Position numbers and translations under genes: made by a program. The notes under the pieces were generated by a model, which had not been told where the DNA came from, made no database searches, and saw nothing but the letters and a program-made list of their open reading frames with translations. From Streptomyces sp. NBC_00358 (GTDB lineage: Bacteria; Actinomycetota; Actinomycetes; Streptomycetales; Streptomycetaceae), in NCBI RefSeq assembly GCF_036099295.1, contig NZ_CP107976.1:6200001-6264000 (forward strand): a stretch of 64,000 nucleotides of DNA, written 5' to 3'. Below, in pieces: positions 47,458-55,126 of this stretch. Within the stretch, counting starts at the first letter, position 1; each line of letters begins with the position of its first letter.

Positions 47458-48333
47458 GTGACGGAGGCCGCGCCGAAAACCCAACGACGCCCGGAACTGC
47501 GCGAGTTCCTGATGAGCCGCCGGGCGCGGGTGTCACCGGCCGAGGCCGGGCTCCCGGACGGCGGAGCCCGCCGCCGTACGCCGGGGCTGCGCCGCGAGGA
47601 GGTCGCCGTCCTCGCGGGCGTGGGCGCCTCCTGGTACCAGTGGCTGGAGCAGGGGCGGGACATCTCCGTGTCGCCGCAGGTCCTGGACTCGGTCGCCCGC
47701 GTGCTGAGGCTCAGCAACACCGAGCGGCGGCATCTGTACACGCTGGCCGGACTGAACCCGCCCGCGCCCGAAGTCGCCCCCGGGGACCGGGACATGTGCG
47801 AGGGGCTGCGTCGGCTGATCGACACGTGGATGCCGTATCCGGCGCACATCATGGACCCGTACTACAACTGCGTCCTGTACAACGACGCCGCCGCGGTGGT
47901 CCTCGGCATGCGTCCCGAGATCACCCAGAACTGCATCGTCGACTTCTTCACCGACCCGCTCTACCGGGGCCGTTCCCGGACCTGGGAGCACAACGCGCGT
48001 ACCGTCGTGGCCCAGTTCCGCGCCTCGTGCGCCGCCGCGCCGGACGACGAGGGGTTCCGCGAGCTGCTGGCCGAACTGACCGGGGCCAGCGCCGAGTTCG
48101 CCGAGCTGTGGGAGCGTCGGGACATCGAGGACGCCGGGCAGATCCGCAAGGAACTCGACCATCCGCTGGTCGGACTGCTCGCCGTCGAGTCCACCGCGAT
48201 GAAGGTGCCGGTCCGGCCCGATCTCACGATCGTGCTGCACACACCGCTGCCGGAGGCGAACACGGCCGCGAAGCTGGAGTGGCTCGCCTCGCCGGAGGGC
48301 CGGCGCGGGTCGATGTACCCGGTGGCCGGCTGA
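47458..48333 (+). CDS. XRE family regulator with MmyB-like ligand domain
   Basis: A 291-aa protein. An N-terminal HTH (TPGLRREEVAVLAGVGASWYQWLEQGRDISVS, quoted in parts: GLRREEVAVLAGV and WYQWLEQGR) is followed by the MmyB-like sensor domain (YNCVLYNDAAAVVLG, LDHPLVGLLAVESTAM). This common Streptomyces type often regulates a divergent exporter or reductase. GTG 47458 has GGGGGAG upstream. A second regulator of the same family is at 55127. Confidence 0.9.
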   Translation: MTEAAPKTQRRPELREFLMSRRARVSPAEAGLPDGGARRRTPGLRREEVAVLAGVGASWYQWLEQGRDISVSPQVLDSVARVLRLSNTERRHLYTLAGLNPPAPEVAPGDRDMCEGLRRLIDTWMPYPAHIMDPYYNCVLYNDAAAVVLGMRPEITQNCIVDFFTDPLYRGRSRTWEHNARTVVAQFRASCAAAPDDEGFRELLAELTGASAEFAELWERRDIEDAGQIRKELDHPLVGLLAVESTAMKVPVRPDLTIVLHTPLPEANTAAKLEWLASPEGRRGSMYPVAG

Positions 48334-48381
48334 CCTGCCGCGTCGGGTGACCCGTCGGCGGGGACCCGGGCCGGCACTTCG

Positions 48382-48387
48382 TATGCT
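48382..48387 (+). promoter_or_regulatory. -10 box of the cytidine-deaminase-like gene (leaderless)
   Basis: TATGCT, 6 bases, ATG 48394, with no ribosome binding site. Confidence 0.4.
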
Positions 48388-48393
48388 CTGGTC

Positions 48394-48747
48394 ATGACCG
48401 ACAGCAGCGCGCTCGACCCCGAGGACCGCAAGATCGTCACCCTGGCCCGTTCCACCCGGGCCCGCAACGGAGTGCCCGAGGGCGCGGCCGTACGCGACGA
48501 GACGGGGCGTACCTACGTCGCCGGGACCGTGGAGCTGGAGTCGCTGCGGCTGAGCGCCCTGCAGACGGCCGTGGCGATGGCCGTGGCGTCCGGGGCCAGG
48601 TCCCTGGAGTCGGCGGCCGTGGTGTCCGAGGCGGAGGCCGTCACGGACGCCGACCGCGCGGCCGTACGGGACCTCGGCGGCCCCGGGACGCCGGTGCTGC
48701 TGGCCGGGCTCGACGGGGTCGTACGCGTGACGGTGACGGCCGGCTGA
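48394..48747 (+). CDS. cytidine-deaminase-like pseudoenzyme
   Basis: A 117-aa protein with the fold pattern of cytidine deaminase: a variant of the GxxVExxS strand (VAGTVELESLRLSALQTAVAM, given in parts: VAGTVELESL, SALQTAVAMA). The zinc ligands are absent. The CAE motif is replaced by ALQTAV, and there is no PCGxC; the protein contains no Cys at all. It therefore cannot be an active zinc deaminase. It sits next to era, like cytidine deaminase genes in many bacteria, which supports descent from one. Its present role is unknown. The mRNA seems leaderless. Confidence 0.75.
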   Translation: MTDSSALDPEDRKIVTLARSTRARNGVPEGAAVRDETGRTYVAGTVELESLRLSALQTAVAMAVASGARSLESAAVVSEAEAVTDADRAAVRDLGGPGTPVLLAGLDGVVRVTVTAG

Positions 48748-48767
48748 GGCCTTCTCCCCTTTCGGAA

Positions 48768-48802
48768 ACGACGGACGGCCCGGAGAACGGGCCGTCCGTC
48801 GT
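48768..48802. terminator. 15-bp bidirectional terminator
   Basis: Arms 48768-48782 and 48788-48802 are perfectly complementary (15 bp) with loop GAGAA, between two convergent genes. Confidence 0.85.
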
Positions 48803-48823
48803 GCCTTCAGGGGCCGAGACCGC

Positions 48824-49780
48824 TCAGAAGCCGAGCTTGCGCAGCTGCCGCGGGTCGCGCTGCCAGTCCTTGGCGACCTTCACATGGAGGTCGAGGAAGA
48901 CCGGCGTGCCGAGCAGCGCCTCGATCTGCTTGCGGGACTTGATGCCGACGTCCTTCAGACGCTTGCCCTTGGGGCCGATGATGATGCCCTTCTGGCTGGG
49001 ACGCTCGATGTAGACGAAGGCGTGGATGTCGAGCAGCGGCTTGTCGGCCGGGCGGTCCTCACGGGGCAGCATCTCCTCGACCACGACGGCGATGGAGTGC
49101 GGAAGCTCGTCGCGGACACCCTCCAGGGCGGCCTCACGGATCAGCTCCGCGATCATGACCTGCTCCGGCTCGTCCGTCAGGTCGCCCTCGGGGTACAGGG
49201 CGGGCCCCTCCGGCAGCAGCGGGACGATCAGATCGGCCAGCAGACCCACCTGCGAGTCGCCCACCGCCGACACCGGGACGATCTCCGCCCACTCGAACCC
49301 GAGCTCCCGGCCGAGCTGGTCGATCGCGATGAGCTGCTCGGCGAGCGTCTTGCTGTCGACGAGGTCGGTCTTCGTGACGATCGCGATCTTCGGCGTCTTC
49401 TTGATCGACGCCAGTTCCTTCGCGATGAAACGGTCACCCGGGCCGAGCTTCTCGTTCGCGGGCAGGCAGAAGCCGATCACGTCGACCTCGGCCCAGGTGG
49501 TGCGCACGATGTCGTTGAGCCGCTCGCCCAGCAGGGTGCGCGGTTTGTGCAGGCCGGGGGTGTCGACGAGGATCAGCTGCGCGTCGGGCCGGTGCACGAT
49601 GCCCCGAACGGTGTGCCGCGTGGTCTGCGGCTGGTTCGCGGTGATCGCCACCTTCTGGCCGACCAGAGCGTTCGTGAGGGTGGACTTGCCCGCGTTGGGG
49701 CGGCCCACGAAACAGGCGAAGCCGGCGCGGTGGTTCCCCACTGCCTCGGACGGCTCGGATGACTGGTTGCGAACGCTCAT
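48824..49780 (-). CDS. era: GTPase Era
   Basis: A 318-aa GTPase that binds the 3' end of 16S rRNA during 30S assembly. G motifs are GRPNAGKST, DTPGLHKP and TKTDL, and the C-terminal KH domain is GIIIGPKGKRLKDVGIKS. The start ATG 49780 (MSVRNQSS) has GGGAG 10 bases upstream. ATG 49789 would be only one or two bases from that site. It is minus strand, convergent with the deaminase-like gene and divergent from amt. Confidence 0.97.
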   Translation of the reverse strand: MSVRNQSSEPSEAVGNHRAGFACFVGRPNAGKSTLTNALVGQKVAITANQPQTTRHTVRGIVHRPDAQLILVDTPGLHKPRTLLGERLNDIVRTTWAEVDVIGFCLPANEKLGPGDRFIAKELASIKKTPKIAIVTKTDLVDSKTLAEQLIAIDQLGRELGFEWAEIVPVSAVGDSQVGLLADLIVPLLPEGPALYPEGDLTDEPEQVMIAELIREAALEGVRDELPHSIAVVVEEMLPREDRPADKPLLDIHAFVYIERPSQKGIIIGPKGKRLKDVGIKSRKQIEALLGTPVFLDLHVKVAKDWQRDPRQLRKLGF

Positions 49781-49950
49781 GGCGCCCATTCTCCCTGATC
49801 GTCGGGCGCCCGCCGTACCAAGCTGTTCGATACCCGTGAAGCGGGCGTTCCGGCCCCTCCGCACAGGGGTGCGCGGCACTCGCCCGCCGGGCGGTCCGAC
49901 GCCGTGTTCCGGACACCTCATCCGTGAGGATCCGGAAATCCCGGCGCAAT

Positions 49951-49988
49951 GAAACACGGCGGAAACGCGGGTGTGCGCAACCGGAAAT
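49951..49988 (+). promoter_or_regulatory. candidate GlnR box upstream of amt-glnB
   Basis: GAAAC-n6-GAAAC-n6-GTGCG-n6-GAAAT at 49951, 49962, 49973 and 49984: four 5-mers at exact 11-base steps, the a-b-a-b layout of GlnR sites (gTnAC-n6-GaAAc twice). The first three quarters fit well and the third element is weak. It lies 48-85 bases before the transporter start. Confidence 0.6.
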
Positions 49989-50035
49989 GCGCGCCCGTGA
50001 CGCTCTGACGACGCCCCCACCCCGTTGGAGAGACC

Positions 50036-51343
50036 GTGACTCTGGCCGCTGCCCGGATCGACACCGGCGACACAGCCTGGCTGCTCGCCGCCACCGCGCT
50101 CGTCCTCCTGATGACGCCCGGCCTCGCCCTGTTCTACGGCGGCATGGTCCGGGCGAAGAGCGTGCTCAACATGCTGATGATGAGCTTCGTGTCGATCGCC
50201 CTGGTCACGGTGGTGTGGCTGGCCGCCGGGTACTCCCTGGTGTTCGGCCCCGACACGTTCGGCGGGCTCATCGGCGGGCTCCGGCACGCGGGGATGGCCG
50301 GGCTCGGGCCGGACAGCGTGCGGGGCGGTGTCCCCACCCTGCTCTTCGCCACCTTCCAGCTCACCTTCGCGATCATCACCGCCGCGCTGGTCAGCGGGGC
50401 GGTCGCCGACCGGGCGAAGTTCGGTGCCTGGCTCGTCTTCGTGCCCGTCTGGGCGCTGCTCGTATACGTTCCCGTCGCGCACTGGGTGTGGGGTCCGGGC
50501 GGCTGGATCCGCGACGGTCTCGGCGCGCTCGACTTCGCGGGCGGTATGCCGGTCGAGATCACCTCGGGTGCCTCCGGGCTCGCGCTGTGCCTGGTCCTCG
50601 GGCCGCGGCTCGGCTTCAAGAAGGACGCCATGCGCCCGCACAACCTCCCCATGGTCATGCTCGGCGCCGGTCTCCTCTGGTTCGGCTGGTTCGGCTTCAA
50701 CGCCGGGTCCGCCCTCGGCGCCAACGGTCTGGCCGCCGCGGCCTTCCTCAACACCCTCACCGCCGGCTGCACGGGCCTGCTCGGCTGGCTCCTCGTCGAG
50801 CAGCGCCGCGACGGCCACCCCACCACGCTGGGCGCCGCCTCCGGCGCGGTCGCCGGTCTGGTGGCCGTCACCCCGTCCTGCGGGTCGGTGTCCCTGCTGG
50901 GCGCGCTCGCCGTCGGGCTGGCCGCCGGTGTCGTCTGCTCGTACGCCGTGAGCTGGAAGTTCAAGCTGAACTACGACGACTCGCTGGACGTCGTCGGCGT
51001 CCACCTGGTCGGCGGTGTCATCGGCACGCTGCTCATCGGGGTCTTCGCCGTCCACGGGATGACGGGCGGGGTCGAGGGCCTGCTGTACGGCGGCGGGCTC
51101 GGCCAGCTCGGCCGGCAACTGGTCGGGGTGCTGGCCGTCGGGACCTACGCGTTCGCCGCCACGTACGGCATCGGCAGGCTGCTCGACCGGCTGATCGGCC
51201 TGCGCGCGGACGAGGAGCACGAGCAGACCGGCCTGGACCTTACGGTGCACGCCGAGAGCGCCTACGATCACGGGGTCCTGGGCCACGGCGCCCCGGTGTC
51301 GTCGTCCCTCACCACCGCTCAGAAGGCCAAGTCCCAGGCATGA
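50036..51343 (+). CDS. amt: Amt/Mep/Rh ammonium transporter with pore His-to-Glu change
   Basis: A 435-aa, 11-helix ammonium channel (MTPGLALFYGGMVRAKSVLNM at the Phe-gate side; FGWFGFNAGSALG; YDDSLDVVGVHLVGGVIG). The second pore His is His323 (GVHLVGG). The first, normally in VVHI or AVHI, is Glu174 in GGMPVEITSG, as in some fungal Mep proteins. Transport mechanism or selectivity may therefore differ from classic AmtB. The GTG start lies behind a GlnR-like box. It overlaps glnB by ATGA and is probably controlled by that PII protein. Confidence 0.93.
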   Translation: MTLAAARIDTGDTAWLLAATALVLLMTPGLALFYGGMVRAKSVLNMLMMSFVSIALVTVVWLAAGYSLVFGPDTFGGLIGGLRHAGMAGLGPDSVRGGVPTLLFATFQLTFAIITAALVSGAVADRAKFGAWLVFVPVWALLVYVPVAHWVWGPGGWIRDGLGALDFAGGMPVEITSGASGLALCLVLGPRLGFKKDAMRPHNLPMVMLGAGLLWFGWFGFNAGSALGANGLAAAAFLNTLTAGCTGLLGWLLVEQRRDGHPTTLGAASGAVAGLVAVTPSCGSVSLLGALAVGLAAGVVCSYAVSWKFKLNYDDSLDVVGVHLVGGVIGTLLIGVFAVHGMTGGVEGLLYGGGLGQLGRQLVGVLAVGTYAFAATYGIGRLLDRLIGLRADEEHEQTGLDLTVHAESAYDHGVLGHGAPVSSSLTTAQKAKSQA

Positions 51344-51678
51344 AGCTCATCACCGCGATCATCAAGCCCCACCGCCTCGACGAGGTCAAGGCGGCCCTTC
51401 AGGAGCTCGGCGTGCACGGGCTGACCGTCACCGAGGCCAGCGGCTACGGGCGTCAGCGCGGGCACACCGAGGTGTACCGCGGCGCCGAGTACCGCGTCGA
51501 CCTGGTCCCCAAGGTCCGGATCGAGGTCGTCGTGGAGGACGCCGAGGCCGACGCGGTCATCGACGCGGTGGTCAAGGCCGCGCAGACCGGGAAGATCGGG
51601 GACGGAAAGGTGTGGTCCGTGCCCGTGGAGACAGTCGTACGGGTACGGACGGGTGAACGCGGGCCCGACGCACTCTGA
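51340..51678 (+). CDS. glnB: nitrogen regulatory protein PII
   Basis: A 112-aa PII signal protein. The N-terminus is MKLITAIIKPHRLDEVKAAL. The T-loop contains Tyr51 (YRGAEY), the site that is nucleotidylated by GlnD in many bacteria. The C-terminal GDGKVWSVPVETVVRVRTGE binds ATP/ADP. It is coupled to the amt gene and presumably gates it according to nitrogen status. No glnD follows, unlike the usual amtB-glnK-glnD operon of Streptomyces. Its 3' end overlaps a convergent gene by 107 bases. Confidence 0.95.
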   Translation: MKLITAIIKPHRLDEVKAALQELGVHGLTVTEASGYGRQRGHTEVYRGAEYRVDLVPKVRIEVVVEDAEADAVIDAVVKAAQTGKIGDGKVWSVPVETVVRVRTGERGPDAL

Positions 51679-52597
51679 TCGTCACCACCACCGCGGCGGC
51701 CGCGGCTCCCGCCAGCACGGCCACCAGCCACGGCAGCGCGAGGAACGACGCGCTCGCCGACTCCCGGGTCCCGGGCGCGCTGGCCGTCAACGTCACATCG
51801 CCCCAGTCGAGTTGGGGCGCGCCGTGCCAGGGCGCGGTGAGCCGGACCCGCTGGCCCGGGAGCAGCTCCGAGGGGATGCCCGTGAGGTCGCGGGACAGCA
51901 GGGTCCGCCCGAAGAGGCCCTCGGCCTTCAGGCGCACCTTCGGGTTCAGCGTCACGTTCCCCGTGTTGTGCAGGGTGTACGAGACGGTCGTCCCCGAGGC
52001 GCCCGTGCCCGGGATCAGCGGCTGGTGGTGGGTGAGGCCGACCTTCTCCACGGCGAGGGCGGGAACCGTCGGCCCGCCGACCCGGAGATAGACCCGGGCG
52101 GCGACCGCCCGCTGTACCCCGACCGACAGGGAGCCCGAGCCCGTCTCGATCCGTTCGTCGAGCGCCACCAGCGCGCCCGGATGGTCGCCGGGTTCGGCCC
52201 GCTCCGGGACGTGGAGTGTGAACGGCACGGTGATCCTGCCGTGGGCGGGCACCGTGATCCGGGAGCGGGCCGGCCGGGCCCACGCCCCCACCCCGCGTTG
52301 CTTCTCCTTCAGTGTGCGCACGGCGAATCCGCCGTCGCGCGCGGTGTTGTAGGCGTCCGCCGCGTACAGCCGGAACGTCAGCGGACCGCTGGTCTTGTTG
52401 GCGACCGTGACCTTGTCCCGCAGGGTCTGTCCGGGGTCGGCGGAGAGGTAGAAGTACGGCCGTGCGGCGATGCGCGAGGAGACCGGGTAGACCGACCAGC
52501 TGCCGTTGTCGGCCGCGTACGAGGGCGTGGCCCACAAGGCCGAGAAGGCCAGCAGGGCAGGGAGCAGGCTCAGGAGGAGGGCGTACGGCTTGCGCAT
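51572..52597 (-). CDS. secreted DUF916-like (WxL-interacting type) membrane-anchored protein
   Basis: A 341-aa protein. The signal peptide is residues 1-28 (MRKPYALLLSLLPALLAFSA, cleavage after SYA). The first extracellular domain matches the DUF916 pattern (RPYFYLSADPGQTLRDKVTV, TFRLYAADAYNTARDGGF, ITVPFTLHVPERAEPGDHPG). A second beta domain follows, then a transmembrane helix at about 288-309 and a strongly basic cytoplasmic tail. In Firmicutes, DUF916/DUF3324 proteins are membrane-anchored partners of WxL proteins. It lies 99 bases downstream of a WxL-like gene. Its end overlaps glnB by 107 bases in antisense. Confidence 0.75.
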   Translation of the reverse strand: MRKPYALLLSLLPALLAFSALWATPSYAADNGSWSVYPVSSRIAARPYFYLSADPGQTLRDKVTVANKTSGPLTFRLYAADAYNTARDGGFAVRTLKEKQRGVGAWARPARSRITVPAHGRITVPFTLHVPERAEPGDHPGALVALDERIETGSGSLSVGVQRAVAARVYLRVGGPTVPALAVEKVGLTHHQPLIPGTGASGTTVSYTLHNTGNVTLNPKVRLKAEGLFGRTLLSRDLTGIPSELLPGQRVRLTAPWHGAPQLDWGDVTLTASAPGTRESASASFLALPWLVAVLAGAAAAAVVVTIRVRRARVHPSVPVRLSPRARTTPFRPRSSRSARP

Positions 52598-52696
52598 GGG
52601 TGCGGACCCCCGCGGACGGCATGGGCGGACGAGGTGGACGGGCGGGTGCGCGCCCGGCCACCGGGGTGCGGACGGACCGGTCGAGTGGCGGACCGG

Positions 52697-54025
52697 TCAG
52701 CTGAGCGTCAGCGTGAGCACGCCGGAGTAGGAGCCGGGGGGCGTGAACTCCGGTACGTTCAGCGACAGTCCGGCGTCGACGGTGAACTCACCACCGGTGA
52801 GCGTCCCGTTGGGGGTTGACGCCAGCGTCGCTCCCGAGGTGCCCACCGTGCCGGACGAGCCGGACTGGCAGGTGCTCGGGCTGCCAGCCTTGGTGGCGCA
52901 GGCCGGGGTCCAGCTCAGGGCGCCGGCGTCGATCTTCGCGCCGGGGCCGGTGAAGTCGGTGACCTTGCCGGTCAGGGACCAGCCCGCGGGTCCGCCGCGG
53001 AAGTCCTTGACCGTCACCGTCTGCAGGGCGCCCGTGGAGGCACCGCCCTTGCCGAAGTCGACCGCCGACAGTGCGACGGCGTCCCCGGCCTGGGTCATCG
53101 ACAGCGTTCCCGCCCTCACCGTGGTGGTGAGCTTCTGACTGCCGTCCGGGACGGGTGTGTTGTCGACGACGACATACGCGGCGGGACCCGCGCCGGTGTC
53201 CGCGTTCCAGCTTCCTCCCTCGTACGCGACCACGCCGGTCGTCGTCTTGTCGTTGACGACGAGCGAGCCGCTGAAGGAGCCCTCGGCGTTCGCGGTCACG
53301 GTCGCCGTGTCGGCGGTCTGGGTGGCCCCCGACCGTCCGGCGAGGGTGACGCTGGCGCCCGGGGTGAAGTCGCTGCCGGTGACGGTCACGCTGTCACCGG
53401 GGTTACCGGAGGCCGAACCGAGCTGGATGGCCCGGGTGTTGGTCTGTCCGCCGCCCGTCGCGGTGACCGTCTCGGACACCGGAGCGGGCGGGTTGGTGAC
53501 CGTGCACGGGGTGTCCAGCTCCAGGATGTAGCTGGTGTGGATGTTGTAGTCGCCGGGCGAGAGGGTGATCGCGCCGGGAGCGGTGACCGTGAACGTGCCG
53601 GTCATGGAGAACGACGGGAAGGCGCCTCGCCCCGGCACCGGGTCGTTCTTCTTCGGCCCCGCGACCGTGACGCTGCCCGTCTGCGCACCGCCGACGGTGA
53701 CCTTGCCGGTCGGCGTCATGATGTCGGCCGGCAGGGCGAGGTCGGTGGGGTTGCTCGCGGCGGGCGTGACCACCGTGTAGGTCACGGTGACCGTGTCGCC
53801 GACCTTGGGGCTGGCGTTGTCCACCGTGATCTTCGCGGTGGTGGTGCCGTCGATCGGGGGGAGGCCCGCGATCGCCGGCGGGATGCAGTGTGTGGCGAAG
53901 TCCACGTTCGTGGGAGCGGCTCCGGCCGGGGCGGCCAGCGCACCTCCCGCGGTGAGCGCGAGGGCGGCCGCCCCGAGCAGTGCCGCGAGGCGGCGTCTTC
54001 GGGTTGTCGGACCCGTGGTTGACAT
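52697..54025 (-). CDS. secreted WxL-like beta-sandwich protein
   Basis: A 442-aa protein. It has a signal peptide of about 35 residues (RRRRLAALLGAAALALTAGG, then APAGA) and a Cys-bracketed N-terminal domain (ATHCIPP ... DTPCTVTNP). An IPT/TIG-like domain follows (GNPGDSVTVTGSDFTPGASV). The C-terminal region from about 335 carries the WxL-type sequence DFRGGPAGWSLTGKVTDF (Trp349), then a Cys pair and a final strand YSGVLTLTLS where the second WxL Trp would be. The likely location is the cell surface. The downstream neighbour is a DUF916-like anchor protein. I infer a surface-associated carbohydrate- or wall-binding role. Confidence 0.7.
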   Translation of the reverse strand: MSTTGPTTRRRRLAALLGAAALALTAGGALAAPAGAAPTNVDFATHCIPPAIAGLPPIDGTTTAKITVDNASPKVGDTVTVTYTVVTPAASNPTDLALPADIMTPTGKVTVGGAQTGSVTVAGPKKNDPVPGRGAFPSFSMTGTFTVTAPGAITLSPGDYNIHTSYILELDTPCTVTNPPAPVSETVTATGGGQTNTRAIQLGSASGNPGDSVTVTGSDFTPGASVTLAGRSGATQTADTATVTANAEGSFSGSLVVNDKTTTGVVAYEGGSWNADTGAGPAAYVVVDNTPVPDGSQKLTTTVRAGTLSMTQAGDAVALSAVDFGKGGASTGALQTVTVKDFRGGPAGWSLTGKVTDFTGPGAKIDAGALSWTPACATKAGSPSTCQSGSSGTVGTSGATLASTPNGTLTGGEFTVDAGLSLNVPEFTPPGSYSGVLTLTLS

Positions 54026-54166
54026 GGTTGTGCCCCCTCCTGAGGGATGCGGGCGCAGCGGCTCTTCTGCGCCGACAGGGGGCCATTGATGTGCTGGTTG
54101 TGTGAGAAGTCAATGGAGTCCCGGCGCAGTGACTGATGGGCCATCAGTTTCTGTCATGGTCATCGA

Positions 54167-54226
54167 CCTGATCGCCGACCTGATCGCCGACCTGATCGCC
54201 GACCTGATCGCCGACCTGATCGCCGA
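54167..54226. repeat. five 12-bp tandem repeats
   Basis: CCTGATCGCCGA repeated five times exactly (54167-54226). It lies in the 312-bp gap between two minus-strand secreted-protein genes and is not part of a supported gene. It is a candidate variable-number repeat. Confidence 0.9.
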
Positions 54227-54278
54227 CCCGGGCCGGGGGCGGGGGAGTTGCGCCGAGGAGTCGGCCGGGGAGCCACGG

Positions 54279-54316
54279 GAGAGCCGGTGCCGCTGCGCGC
54301 GGCGGCACCGGCTCTC
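54279..54316 (-). terminator. 15-bp terminator between the two secreted-protein genes
   Basis: GAGAGCCGGTGCCGC (54279-54293) and GCGGCACCGGCTCTC (54302-54316) form a perfect 15-bp stem, 22 bases past the stop of the 158-aa gene on the minus strand. Confidence 0.75.
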
Positions 54317-54337
54317 GTCACGTCGTCGCGCGGTGGG

Positions 54338-54814
54338 TCAGTCGAAGACGAACGGGCCCGGGGACTGCGGCGCGTCCGTCGTGCAGGTGATGGTGATGCC
54401 GAAGACCACCATCTTCAGGGAGCCACCGTAGGTCTCCAGGCTGTCGCCGGAGGCGACGGTGCCGTCCAGGGGGCCCACCGAGACTCCGCCGCCCGCGGCG
54501 ATCGCGGGGTTCTTCTTGCCGCTGAAGGCGGTGGTCCCGCCGCTCGCGTTCACCAGGGTCAGCGTGGAGGTGACCGAGTTCTCGGCGAGGGGGAGCGGGG
54601 ACGTGATGGTGGTGGAGCTGAGGGTGATGGTCGCGGCCGTGCCGTCCTGGGTGGCCGTGAGGGTGGCCGCACCGCCGCCACCGAGGGTGCAGGTCGCGTT
54701 GATGGTGGCCGTCTGGGGAGTGACGGCCGCGGCGGCCGGCGCGAAGGCCAGACCGGTCGCGGCCAGGGTGCCGGCGGCTAACGCCGCGACGGTACAGAGT
54801 CGCTTGCCTCTCAT
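54338..54814 (-). CDS. small secreted beta-rich protein (158 aa)
   Basis: ATG 54814 (MRGKRLCTVAALAAGTLAAT) has AAGGGAA upstream. There is a clear signal peptide, with cleavage near APAAAA. The mature part is Thr/Ser/Gly-rich with two Cys (NATCTLGG and ITCTTDAP) that bracket it, as in the N-terminal domain of the 442-aa neighbour, so the two may share a fold with one disulfide. No WxL motif is present. It is probably the first gene of the surface-protein module, though separated from the next by a terminator. Confidence 0.72.
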   Translation of the reverse strand: MRGKRLCTVAALAAGTLAATGLAFAPAAAAVTPQTATINATCTLGGGGAATLTATQDGTAATITLSSTTITSPLPLAENSVTSTLTLVNASGGTTAFSGKKNPAIAAGGGVSVGPLDGTVASGDSLETYGGSLKMVVFGITITCTTDAPQSPGPFVFD

Positions 54815-55126
54815 CGGATTCCCTTCCCTTGTGGGGGAATTGCCATGTGGGGATGGTCGGGACGGGGCCGTCCGCCCTGGTCCGGGCACACGGGCTGCTC
54901 ACCTCTGTGCTCGGTGAGGGTGCGGGGAGACGTGTACGCGGACCGTCCGCGGGTGGGGTGCGGGACGCCGTGCGGAGGCGTATCTGACGGTCCGTCGGAA
55001 TGTGCGGTTCCATTGAGGCGCGGGTGTCTCACGATTGCAAGGGAAGCGGACCCTTTCCTTCAACGGTTGGGGAAAGTGGCCGAAGTTGGCCCTGGCACGA
55101 GCCCGGTCCGGGCCGCGCCCGGGAGG
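54815..55126. other. gap upstream of the secreted-protein genes
   Basis: About 310 bases without a supported gene, between the start of the 158-aa gene and the end of the XRE regulator gene, both on the minus strand. It holds a candidate ECF-type promoter (54986-55011). Confidence 0.5.
54986..55011 (-). promoter_or_regulatory. candidate ECF-sigma promoter for the secreted-protein genes
   Basis: On the minus strand GGAACC (55011-55006), 17 bases, then GTCAGA: a -35 GGAAC and -10 GTC pattern as used by envelope-stress sigma factors such as SigE. The untranslated leader would be about 165 bases. Weak evidence. Confidence 0.3.

Noticed and set aside
45826..48333. Recently acquired resistance island (MFS exporter plus regulator)
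   Set aside because: GC content and codon use look like the neighbours, and there are no integrase, repeats or insertion-sequence ends. At most it is an old insertion into a conserved gene block.
54102..54431. Plus-strand ORF with LIAD repeats
   Set aside because: It is only the translation of the 12-bp tandem repeat plus shadow sequence. There is no ribosome binding site, and it is antisense to the end of a secreted-protein gene.
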